DNA from: Alphaproteobacteria bacterium UBA6347
Lineage (GTDB): Bacteria; Pseudomonadota; Alphaproteobacteria; CAAGCB01; CAG-977
Reading direction: 5' to 3'
NCBI GenBank assembly: GCA_002440235.1
Contig: DJRZ01000052.1
Location: 1-23,239, forward strand
Length of the DNA stretch: 23,239 nt
The position numbers and the translations under genes were made by a program. Positions 15,640-22,559 of this stretch are shown here, in pieces (positions within the stretch are counted from its first letter, which is position 1; each line of letters opens with the position of its first letter). A model generated the notes under the pieces. That model was given only the letters and a program-made list of their open reading frames with translations. It was not told where the DNA came from and did no database searches.

Positions 15640-15733
15640 GCTCATGAGGGAGTAGTTTGCGCGTTTGCGGCGTGGCAAGTCAACATCGTGACCGTATCGC
15701 CGGTCTGGCTTGTCTTAAAGAACAAGACTCATG
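15640..15733 (+). ncRNA. yybP-ykoY (manganese) riboswitch aptamer
   Basis: The leader holds the hallmark first loop GAGGGAGTAG (15646-15655) and the second conserved loop AGTCAACATCGTGAC (15678-15692). In the known fold these two loops dock and hold the Mn2+ ion. P1 can form between CATGAG (15643-15648) and CTCATG (15728-15733). The long arm pairs CAAG with CTTG and GACCG with CGGTC. The 3' strand of P1 is also the 5' strand of the following terminator, so aptamer folding and termination exclude each other: an ON switch with Mn2+. The gene behind it is a P-type cation pump, a known target class (L. lactis yoaB, S. pneumoniae mgtA). Recognition is from motif and structure, not a covariance search. 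Confidence 0.85.
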
Positions 15734-15773
15734 TACAAACCGGGTAGACTTCGGTTCGTACATGAGTCTTTTT
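15724..15773 (+). terminator. Riboswitch expression-platform terminator
   Basis: Two 19-nt arms (15724-15742 and 15752-15770) pair with a single A-C mismatch around a 9-nt loop and run into TTTTT. The 5' arm contains the CTCATG needed for riboswitch P1, giving a mutually exclusive choice. It lies 22 bp before the ATPase start codon. Confidence 0.9.
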
Positions 15774-15795
15774 CGTAAGGGCGAAAGGGGAAACT

Positions 15796-18450
15796 ATGGA
15801 CGCTTTCACACTGACCAGACAACAGCTTTTGGACAAACTCGACGTTTCGGAACAAAAGGGACTGTCCGAAGAACAGGCGGTCGACAACGCCGTGCGCTTC
15901 GGCGTCAACCGGCTGTCGAAACCGCCCCGCGAATCCCTGATGAAAAAGATCTGGGACGCTCTGACCGAACCGATGGTGCTGATGCTGGTCGTCGCCGCGT
16001 TCATCGCGTTCGGCGTCAACGTCGCCCGCGGGCTGAACGGCGACGAAACCGAATACGTCGAATGCGTCGGCATCGTCGTCGCCATATTCCTGTCCGTCGC
16101 CATTTCCCTGATTATGGAGGGACGCAGCGCCAAGGCGTTCGACGCCCTGAACAAAATCAAGGACGACGTCCCCGCCAAGGTTTTCCGCAACGGCAAAGTC
16201 CGCTTGATTTCGCAAAAGGACATCGTCGTCGGCGACATCGTCTGTTTGCAGACGGGGGCGAAGGTTCCCGCCGACGGCAGATTGCTGGACAGCGTCGACC
16301 TGCGCGTCGAAGAGGCGTCCCTGACCGGCGAAAGCGAAGCGGTTAAAAAAGACGCGGACATCGTTTTCGACGATCCGAAAACGCCGTTGGCGGAACGCGT
16401 GAACATGCTGTATTCCGGCACGTTCGTCACGGCGGGGTCGGGGCGCATGATCGTCACCGCCGTCGGCAACGACACCGAATTCGGTCAAATCGCGCGCGAA
16501 CTGTCGTCGACCGAAAAAAGCATGACGCCGTTGCAGGAAAAACTGGCGCATCTGGGCGGCGTGATCGCCGTCTGGGGCGTGACGATGGCGGCTTTGGCGT
16601 TTTTGATTCAGCTGGGCGTGTATTTGTACGACGGCACGGCGACCCTGTCCAACGTGTCCGAAGCGTTCATCACCAGCATCGTTCTGATCGTCGCCGCCGT
16701 GCCGGAGGGACTGCCCACGACCGTCGCCATCTGTCTGGCGATCAACATCATCAAAATGTCCAAGGAAAACGCTTTGGTCAAAAAGATGATCGCCTGCGAA
16801 ACGATCGGGTGCATCAACGTGATCTGTTCGGACAAGACGGGAACGCTGACCGAAAACCGCATGACCGTCGTTCAGGTTTGCGAACACGGCGATTTCAAAC
16901 AGCCGCGCGACGTCGCGGACGACGATCTGCTGACGAATTTCTGCGTCAACGCGACGGCGGACATCGACATCGAAAACAACGCCTACACCTTTATCGGAAA
17001 CCCGACGGAATGCGCTTTGCTGGTCGCGGCGGACAAGGCGGGGCGCGATTACCGATCGGTTCGCAAGTCGTTCGGCGTCGCGCACGTCTATCCGTTTTCG
17101 TCGGAAACAAAGAACATGACGACCGTCGTCCGCGCGGACGGCGGCTACACCGTGTACACGAAAGGCAGTCCCGAAAAAATCCTGTCGATGTGCGCTTTGG
17201 ACGACGACGCGCGCCGGCAATACGAAACGCAGATCGTCGCCTGTCAGGAAAAGGCTTGGCGCGTGATCGGCTTTGCGCACAAGGATATGGCGGCTTGCCC
17301 CGATTTCGAAACGGGACGCGCCGAAATCGAAAGCGGCTTGATTTTCGACGGATTCACGGCGATCGCCGACCCGTTGCGCAAAGACGTGTTCGAAGCCGTC
17401 CGCAACTGCCGCAAAGCGGGCATTGACGTGAAAATGCTGACGGGCGACAACATCGTCACCGCGTCGGCGATCGCGTCCGAACTGAATCTGCTGGACAAGG
17501 ATCACATCGCGCTGGAAGCCAAAGACATCGACGCGCTGAGCGACAGGGAACTGGCGGATCTGCTGCCGAAAATCCGCGTCATCGCGCGCAGTACGCCCGT
17601 GATTAAAATGCGCGTCGTCAAAACGCTGAAAGCGATGAAATGCGTCGTCGCGGTGACGGGCGACGGCATCAACGACGCCCCCGCGATCAAAAACGCCGAC
17701 ATCGGGCTGGCGATGGGGATTTCCGGAACCGAAGTGTCCAAAGAAGCCAGCGACATCGTTCTGCTGGACGATTCCTTTTCGACGATCGTCAAAGCGATTC
17801 AGTGGGGACGCGGGATCTACGAAAATTTCCAGCGCTTCATTCTGTTCCAGCTGACGGTCAACCTGTCTTCGGTCGTCGTCGTCATCGTTTCCCTGATCGC
17901 GGGATTCCCGACGCCGTTCACCGCCCTGCAACTGCTGTGGGTGAATTTGATCATGGACGGTCCTCCCGCGCTGACGCTCAGTCTGGAACCGATCCGCGGT
18001 TCGCTGATGAACAACAAACCGACGCCCCGCGACGCGGGAATCGTGACGCGGGAAATGCTGGCGCGCATCGTCTTTTCCGGACTGTACATCTCCGTCGTCT
18101 TTATGGCGCAGACGATGACGAACTTTCTGGGCGCGGCGCCCGACGAAAAAGGGACGGTGCTGTTCACGCTGTTCGTGATGTTCCAGCTGATGAACGCGTT
18201 TTCCTGCCGCGAACTGTCGCATGAAAGCGTGTTGCGTCACTTCTTTGACAACAAGCTGATGCTGATCGCGTTTTTCTTCACGTTCCTGTTGCAATACGTC
18301 ATCAGCCAGTACGGCGGGCGCGTGTTCGGCACGGTGCCGATGTCGTCCGACATGTGGATTAAAATCACGTTGCTGTCGGTCAGCGTCGTCGTCGCGTCGG
18401 AATTGTTCAAACTGGGCGCCGCGATCTGGCAAAAATTCCGCAAGGCGTGA
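15796..18450 (+). CDS. P2-type (PMCA-like) cation ATPase, probable Mn2+/Ca2+ exporter
   Basis: The 884-residue inner-membrane pump has an N-terminal cation-ATPase domain (LDVSEQKGLSEEQA...FGVNRL), TGES at 178-181, PEGLP at 303-307 in membrane helix 4, DKTGT with phosphorylated Asp346, TGDN and GDGINDAP. Helix 6 has WVNLIMDGPPA with Asn717 and Asp721, matching the Asn/Asp pair of Ca2+ site II in SERCA/PMCA pumps. The segment MIACETIGCINVICSDKTGT is typical of PMCA-like bacterial pumps. Sequence alone says Ca2+; the manganese riboswitch in its leader argues for Mn2+ export (perhaps both). The ATG follows AGGGGAAACT. It is followed by repeats, so it is probably monocistronic. No C-terminal calmodulin-type extension is present. 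Confidence 0.93.
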   Translation: MDAFTLTRQQLLDKLDVSEQKGLSEEQAVDNAVRFGVNRLSKPPRESLMKKIWDALTEPMVLMLVVAAFIAFGVNVARGLNGDETEYVECVGIVVAIFLSVAISLIMEGRSAKAFDALNKIKDDVPAKVFRNGKVRLISQKDIVVGDIVCLQTGAKVPADGRLLDSVDLRVEEASLTGESEAVKKDADIVFDDPKTPLAERVNMLYSGTFVTAGSGRMIVTAVGNDTEFGQIARELSSTEKSMTPLQEKLAHLGGVIAVWGVTMAALAFLIQLGVYLYDGTATLSNVSEAFITSIVLIVAAVPEGLPTTVAICLAINIIKMSKENALVKKMIACETIGCINVICSDKTGTLTENRMTVVQVCEHGDFKQPRDVADDDLLTNFCVNATADIDIENNAYTFIGNPTECALLVAADKAGRDYRSVRKSFGVAHVYPFSSETKNMTTVVRADGGYTVYTKGSPEKILSMCALDDDARRQYETQIVACQEKAWRVIGFAHKDMAACPDFETGRAEIESGLIFDGFTAIADPLRKDVFEAVRNCRKAGIDVKMLTGDNIVTASAIASELNLLDKDHIALEAKDIDALSDRELADLLPKIRVIARSTPVIKMRVVKTLKAMKCVVAVTGDGINDAPAIKNADIGLAMGISGTEVSKEASDIVLLDDSFSTIVKAIQWGRGIYENFQRFILFQLTVNLSSVVVVIVSLIAGFPTPFTALQLLWVNLIMDGPPALTLSLEPIRGSLMNNKPTPRDAGIVTREMLARIVFSGLYISVVFMAQTMTNFLGAAPDEKGTVLFTLFVMFQLMNAFSCRELSHESVLRHFFDNKLMLIAFFFTFLLQYVISQYGGRVFGTVPMSSDMWIKITLLSVSVVVASELFKLGAAIWQKFRKA

Positions 18451-18455
18451 AAAAG

Positions 18456-18550
18456 ATCGCCGCCCGATCCGCTTTGGCGCGCCTGACGCTCTCGCGGTTT
18501 CGATTGAGTAGAATCGCAACTGCGAGCCGCGATAGTGGCGCGGCAGTCCA
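18456..18550. repeat. Palindromic intergenic repeat, copy 1 (degenerate left arm)
   Basis: The right arm is clear: AACTGCGAG, an inner hairpin, then GCGGCAGTCCA. The middle has TCGCGGTTTCGATTG and AGAATCG as in the other copies; the left arm is eroded. It begins 5 bp after the ATPase stop codon. Confidence 0.6.
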
Positions 18551-18611
18551 TTGGTGAAATCCACGGACTGAGGGGTTGGCGGTTAGGTCGAACTTTGCGG
18601 CAGACTTACTG

Positions 18612-18694
18612 TGGATTGCCGCGTCGGACTAACGTCCTCCTCGCAATTTCAATAGAAGTAAAATCGTAACTGCGAGCGAAAGCGAAGCAGTCCA
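18612..18694. repeat. Palindromic intergenic repeat, copy 2
   Basis: The element starts TGGATTGC and ends GCAGTCCA (near-perfect inverted ends). It contains one hairpin closed by TTGC/GCAA and one closed by CTGC/GCAG with a GCGAAAGC tip, joined by an A/T-rich centre. The distance from copy 1 end to copy 2 end is 144 bp and the spacers also share CTTTGCGGC, so the array is a tandem multiplication. Confidence 0.7.
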
Positions 18695-18754
18695 CTGGTA
18701 GAATCAGAGGGTTGATTCCTAACAGTCGGAGCTGAGCTTTGCGGCGGATTCGCT

Positions 18755-18857
18755 TGGATTGCTTCAGCCCTGACAGGCTTCGCAATTCCGATGAATGTTC
18801 CGACACCAAACAAATCCGAAACTGCGAGGAGGGCGAATAGCCCGACGCGGCAGTCCA
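18755..18857. repeat. Palindromic intergenic repeat, copy 3
   Basis: Same layout as copy 2 (TGGATTGC ... GCAGTCCA) with longer hairpins, including GGGCGAATAGCCC in the right arm. A last eroded piece of the spacer (ACGGCAGGGTCACTGTGAATC) follows at about 18904-18924. From there to 19010 I see no gene. Confidence 0.65.
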
Positions 18858-19011
18858 CTGACGGCGTCGGCGGACTGGGACGTGCCTGTTAAGGCAGGAT
18901 TTTACGGCAGGGTCACTGTGAATCAGGCATACTCGTCTGTTAGGGAAATGTCTTTCGAAAAGGTCGGCGGGGAGAGAGTTTATTAGCGGAACGTTTTGAC
19001 GTTGTCCGCAA

Positions 19012-19048
19012 AAACAAAAAGAACCCGCTGTTTTCAACGGGTTCTTTT
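19012..19048 (-). terminator. Intrinsic terminator after tRNA-Ser
   Basis: AAAAGAACCCG and CGGGTTCTTTT (19017-19048) form an 11-bp stem with T-rich sequence beyond it on the minus strand, directly after the tRNA 3' end. Confidence 0.88.
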
Positions 19049-19051
19049 GCA

Positions 19052-19145
<94 letters not shown>

Positions 19146-19186
19146 ATATTCACAATGTATTGCGCCATTTATCGGCTGGCGCCGAT

Positions 19187-19264
19187 GTCAACAGATTTGT
19201 CCTCGCTTCGCTCGTCCGTCTTCGACTCCGAGTCTGCCGCATTCGACAATTCCGCCGCTTCTCT
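19187..19264 (-). pseudogene. Broken duplicate of the tRNA-Ser 5' half with anticodon-loop insertion
   Basis: Directly upstream of tRNA-Ser lies a second copy of its first 40 or so positions. The first 21 aligned bases differ at six sites, the next 15 (AATGCGGCAGACTCG) are identical, then 30 extra nt (19199-19228) interrupt the anticodon loop between CTCG and AAATCTGTTGAC. After GTTGAC the match ends: variable arm, T-arm and acceptor 3' strand are missing. The about 20 bp before each copy are also alike (GGCGC...GAATA), so a tandem duplication with loss of one 3' half is the simplest history. It cannot form a tRNA. Confidence 0.75.
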
Positions 19265-19321
19265 GTATTCGCGATATGCCGCGCCGTTCACGGGAACGTG
19301 CTCCACATTCGCTACGTCCTT

Positions 19322-19351
19322 TTTATATCATCTTGCGCGGTTGTCAATCAA
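19322..19351 (-). promoter_or_regulatory. Candidate promoter of the tRNA-Ser locus
   Basis: On the minus strand TTGATT, 18 bp, TATAAA (an overlapping TTGACA is only 14 bp away). It lies before the broken copy, so the pseudogene and the intact tRNA are probably co-transcribed. Confidence 0.5.
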
Positions 19352-19391
19352 AACTTTTGTTTTTGCGATAAAAAGCGGCGGCAGGCTTTCT

Positions 19392-19420
19392 TTGATTTTC
19401 GAAACGAAACGGGATAAAGT
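19392..19420 (+). promoter_or_regulatory. Candidate promoter of polA
   Basis: TTGATT, 17 bp, TAAAGT, giving a leader of about 26 nt before the polA ATG. Confidence 0.45.
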
Positions 19421-19453
19421 AGCCGAAACGCTTTTTAAAAAAGGGGAAAATCA

Positions 19454-22228
19454 ATGCCGGATCTGAAAAACAAACGCGTCGTGCTGATCGACGGTTCGGG
19501 GTACATTTACCGCGCGTATTACGCTTTGCCGGCGATGACGCGCCCGTCCGACGGCGCGCCCGTGAACGCGGTCTACGGTTTTTGTTCGATGATGATGAAA
19601 TTGTTGAAGGACATGCCCGCCGATTACCGCGCCGTGATGTTCGACGCGTCGCGCCGGACGTTCCGCATGGACATCTTTCCGGAATACAAGGCGACGCGCC
19701 GCGCGACCCCCGACGATTTAAAGCCGCAGTTTCCCCTGTTGCGCGAAGCCGTTTCGGCGTTCGGCATGGCGCAGGTCGAATGCGACGGGTTCGAAGCCGA
19801 CGATCTGCTGGCGACTTACGCCCGTCTGGCGCGCGAAGCCGGCGCGTCCGTTACGATCGTTTCGGCGGACAAGGATTTGATGCAGCTGGTCGGAACGGGG
19901 GTGGACATTTTCGACCCGATGAAACAGCGTTCGGTCGAATCGGAACAGGTGGCGGAAAAGTTCGGCGTCGCGCCCGACAAAGTCGTCGACGTTCAGGCGC
20001 TGGCGGGCGACGCGTCGGACAACGTTCCGGGCGTGCGCGGCATCGGGATCAAGACGGCGGCGGCGCTGATCAACGAATACGGCAGTTTGGAAAACCTGCT
20101 GGACAATCTGGATTCGATCAAACAGACCAAACGCCGCGAAGTGCTGACCGCGGACGCGGACAACGCGCGCATGTCGAAACGGTTGGTGACGCTGGACGCG
20201 TTCGCGCCGGCGGAAAAGCCCCTGTCCGATTTCGCGGCGGTCGCGCCGTCGGCGGAAAAAATGGCGGCGTTTTTCGGCGCGATGGGATTTAAAAGTCTGG
20301 TCGCCAAAGCACTGGCGGGAACGACCGTTCCGGTTTCGGAAAGGGCGGCTGTTCCGTCCGAAAAAGCGGACGTCAAGCGCGACTACCGCCTGATTCAAGA
20401 TTTGGACGAATTGAAAAAACGGTTGCGAGCCGCGCGCGAAAACGGTTTTGTCGCGATCGACACGGAAACGGATTCCCTGACGCCGACGCGGGCGCGGCTG
20501 GTCGGTTTTTCGTTTTGTTTCAAGGCGGGCGAGGCTTTTTACGTTCCTTTGCGCCACAAATCGAAAAACGCGCAGACGGATTTGTTCGGGAACGCCGTTT
20601 CGGAACCCGAAATCAGGCAGATTCCCGTCGGGGACGCTTTGGCGGCTTTGACGCCCGTCCTGACGGACGCGGGGGTTTTGAAAATCGGTCACAACATCAA
20701 ATACGACTGGCACGTTTTCGCCAACGAAGTCGGGGAAATCGACCTGACGCCGATCGCGGACACGATGGTGATGTCTTATGATCTGGACGGTTCGGCGCAC
20801 CGTCACGGCATGGACGAGCTGGCGGCGCTGTTTTTGGACCTGCAAACGATCAAGTACGCCGACGTTTGCGGAACGGGGCGGACGAAAATCACGTTCGACC
20901 AAGTCGGTTTGGACGCGGCGCGCGACTATGCCGCCGAAGACGCCGACGTGACTTTGCGGCTGTATCTGTATTTGAAAAAACGGCTGGAAAGCGAACGGGC
21001 GGTCGCTTTGTACGAAACGCTGGACCGTCCGTGCGTCAAGGTTTTGTTCGACATGGAACGCGCGGGCGTCAAAGTGTGCCAAAGGGAACTGGACAAGCTG
21101 GGCGCCGATTTCGCGGTCAAGGCGGCGGAGATCGAAAAAAAGGTTTTCGAACAGGCGGGCGAGGAGTTCAACCTGAATTCCCCGACGCAGCTGGGCAGGA
21201 TTCTGTTTGAAAAGCTGAACCTGCCCAAAGGCGTCAAAAGCAAAAAGACGGGGGCTTGGGGGACGGACGCTTCGGTGTTGGAGGAATTGTCCGACGACGG
21301 TTTCGCGATCGCCGCCGACATTTTGAAATACCGGCAGTTCGCCAAGCTGAAAAGCACTTACACCGACGCGCTGCAGGCGCAGATCAATCCGAAAACGGGA
21401 CGCGTTCACACGACGTTTATGCAGACGGGGACGTCGACGGGGCGGCTGTCGTCGAACGATCCGAACTTGCAGAACATTCCCGTCCGGCAAGAGGAGGGGC
21501 GCGCGATCCGCCGCGCTTTCATCGCCGAAAAAGGCAGTCTGCTGCTGTCCGCCGACTATTCGCAGATCGAACTGCGGCTGATGGCGCACGTCGCCGACGT
21601 CAAGGGGTTGAAAGAGGCGTTCGCGCACGGGGCGGACATTCACGCCGCGACCGCGTCGCAGATTTTCGGCGTTCCCGTCGAAGGTATGGACCCGATGATC
21701 CGGCGGCGCGCCAAAGCGATCAATTTCGGCATCATTTACGGCATTTCGGCGTTCGGTCTGGCGCGCCAGCTGGGCATCGACCGCAAAGAGGCGCAGGATT
21801 ACATCAACGCGTATTTCGCGCGCTATCCGGAAATCAAATCGTATATGGAACGAACAGTCGCTTTCGCGCGTGAAAACGGCTTTGTCATGACGCCGTTCGG
21901 GCGCAAATGCGCGGTCGGGGACATGAACGACAAAAACGCCGCGCGCCGGCAGTTCGCCGAACGGTCCGCGATCAACGCCCCGATACAGGGCGGCGCCGCC
22001 GACATCATCAAAAAAGCGATGATTCGCCTGCCCGCCGCTCTGAAACGGGCGGGACTGAACGCGAAACCGCTGTTGCAGGTTCACGACGAGCTGATTTTGG
22101 AATTTCCGGAATCCGAATCGGACGCGGCGCGGAAGGTCGTTAAAAACGTGATGGAAAACGTCGTTTCGCTGTCCGTTCCTCTGATCGCCGAAGTCGGCGT
22201 CGCGGACAACTGGGCGGACGCGCATTGA
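19454..22228 (+). CDS. polA: DNA polymerase I
   Basis: The 924-residue enzyme fills gaps and removes RNA primers during Okazaki fragment maturation and repair. All three modules are present and look active. The 5'-nuclease domain (about 1-290) has LIDGSGYIYRAYYAL, CDGFEADDLLA, VSADKDLMQLV and GDASDNVPGVRGIG. The 3'-5' proofreading domain (about 315-510) has Asp336 and Glu338 in DTETDS, GHNIKYD, and the YAAEDAD motif. The polymerase domain has motif A SADYSQIELR (Asp701), motif B RRRAKAINFGIIYG and motif C VHDE (Asp878). The ATG follows AAGGGGAAAATCA. Its length matches typical proteobacterial Pol I. Confidence 0.98.
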   Translation: MPDLKNKRVVLIDGSGYIYRAYYALPAMTRPSDGAPVNAVYGFCSMMMKLLKDMPADYRAVMFDASRRTFRMDIFPEYKATRRATPDDLKPQFPLLREAVSAFGMAQVECDGFEADDLLATYARLAREAGASVTIVSADKDLMQLVGTGVDIFDPMKQRSVESEQVAEKFGVAPDKVVDVQALAGDASDNVPGVRGIGIKTAAALINEYGSLENLLDNLDSIKQTKRREVLTADADNARMSKRLVTLDAFAPAEKPLSDFAAVAPSAEKMAAFFGAMGFKSLVAKALAGTTVPVSERAAVPSEKADVKRDYRLIQDLDELKKRLRAARENGFVAIDTETDSLTPTRARLVGFSFCFKAGEAFYVPLRHKSKNAQTDLFGNAVSEPEIRQIPVGDALAALTPVLTDAGVLKIGHNIKYDWHVFANEVGEIDLTPIADTMVMSYDLDGSAHRHGMDELAALFLDLQTIKYADVCGTGRTKITFDQVGLDAARDYAAEDADVTLRLYLYLKKRLESERAVALYETLDRPCVKVLFDMERAGVKVCQRELDKLGADFAVKAAEIEKKVFEQAGEEFNLNSPTQLGRILFEKLNLPKGVKSKKTGAWGTDASVLEELSDDGFAIAADILKYRQFAKLKSTYTDALQAQINPKTGRVHTTFMQTGTSTGRLSSNDPNLQNIPVRQEEGRAIRRAFIAEKGSLLLSADYSQIELRLMAHVADVKGLKEAFAHGADIHAATASQIFGVPVEGMDPMIRRRAKAINFGIIYGISAFGLARQLGIDRKEAQDYINAYFARYPEIKSYMERTVAFARENGFVMTPFGRKCAVGDMNDKNAARRQFAERSAINAPIQGGAADIIKKAMIRLPAALKRAGLNAKPLLQVHDELILEFPESESDAARKVVKNVMENVVSLSVPLIAEVGVADNWADAH

Positions 22229-22275
22229 CGCCGCCGATAACGCTTGCCAATCGATTAAAAATTCCTCTGATAAAA

Positions 22276-22538
22276 GTTCGCCGTTAAAGCGAACAAGCGC
22301 CTTAGCGGGCGCGGAGTCCTAGAAAAACTCTTGGTCAGAACGGTGCAGATATTGCATCGCAGGCGTTTTGCGTATTCGCAAAACGAAAGGTATCCCCGAC
22401 TTTTGTTTCATTGGTCGGGGAGCTTTCGGCGCATGTCCAAAAGCCCCGATTTTGTTGATCGGCGGTTTTAAAGGTCGAAAGGATCATTATGCTACATGGT
22501 TTTTCTACTCCCCGATCGCTTTCGGCGGTCATTTTTTT
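22276..22538 (+). promoter_or_regulatory. Hairpin-rich leader with alternative pairings, possible attenuator or riboswitch
   Basis: Between polA and the next gene there is no ORF but a run of hairpins: GTTCGC/GCGAAC (22276-22294), GCGCC/GGCGC, a perfect 9-bp CGTTTTGCG/CGCAAAACG (22364-22385), CCCCGAC/GTCGGGG (22394-22420), CCGAT/ATCGG (22446-22462), then a terminator. The single GTCGGGG (22414-22420) can pair with any of three CCCCGAY blocks at 22394, 22444 and 22510. The last choice would break the terminator stem. TTGCCA (22244) and GATAAA (22269), 19 bp apart, could be a promoter. No known riboswitch class recognised. Confidence 0.45.
22514..22538 (+). terminator. Intrinsic terminator just upstream of the cysteine-rich gene
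   Basis: GATCGC, loop TTTCG, GCGGTC (6 bp with one G-T pair, 22514-22530) is followed by A and seven T. It ends 21 bp before the start codon, the position of a transcription attenuator. Confidence 0.6.
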
Positions 22539-22559
22539 ACCTGAAATAGGGGAGGGAAC

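Noticed and set aside
15715-18564. A 949-codon open frame on the minus strand opposite the P2 ATPase
   Set aside because: The plus strand encodes a complete P-type ATPase with every motif; the minus frame is a low-complexity Arg/Gln/Asp/His-rich shadow that also runs through the riboswitch and repeats.
18456-18930. CRISPR array
   Set aside because: Only three copies, units longer than 80 bp with internal hairpins and related spacers; no cas genes.
19718-22225. An 835-codon open frame opposite polA
   Set aside because: Shadow frame; polA on the plus strand has all catalytic motifs.
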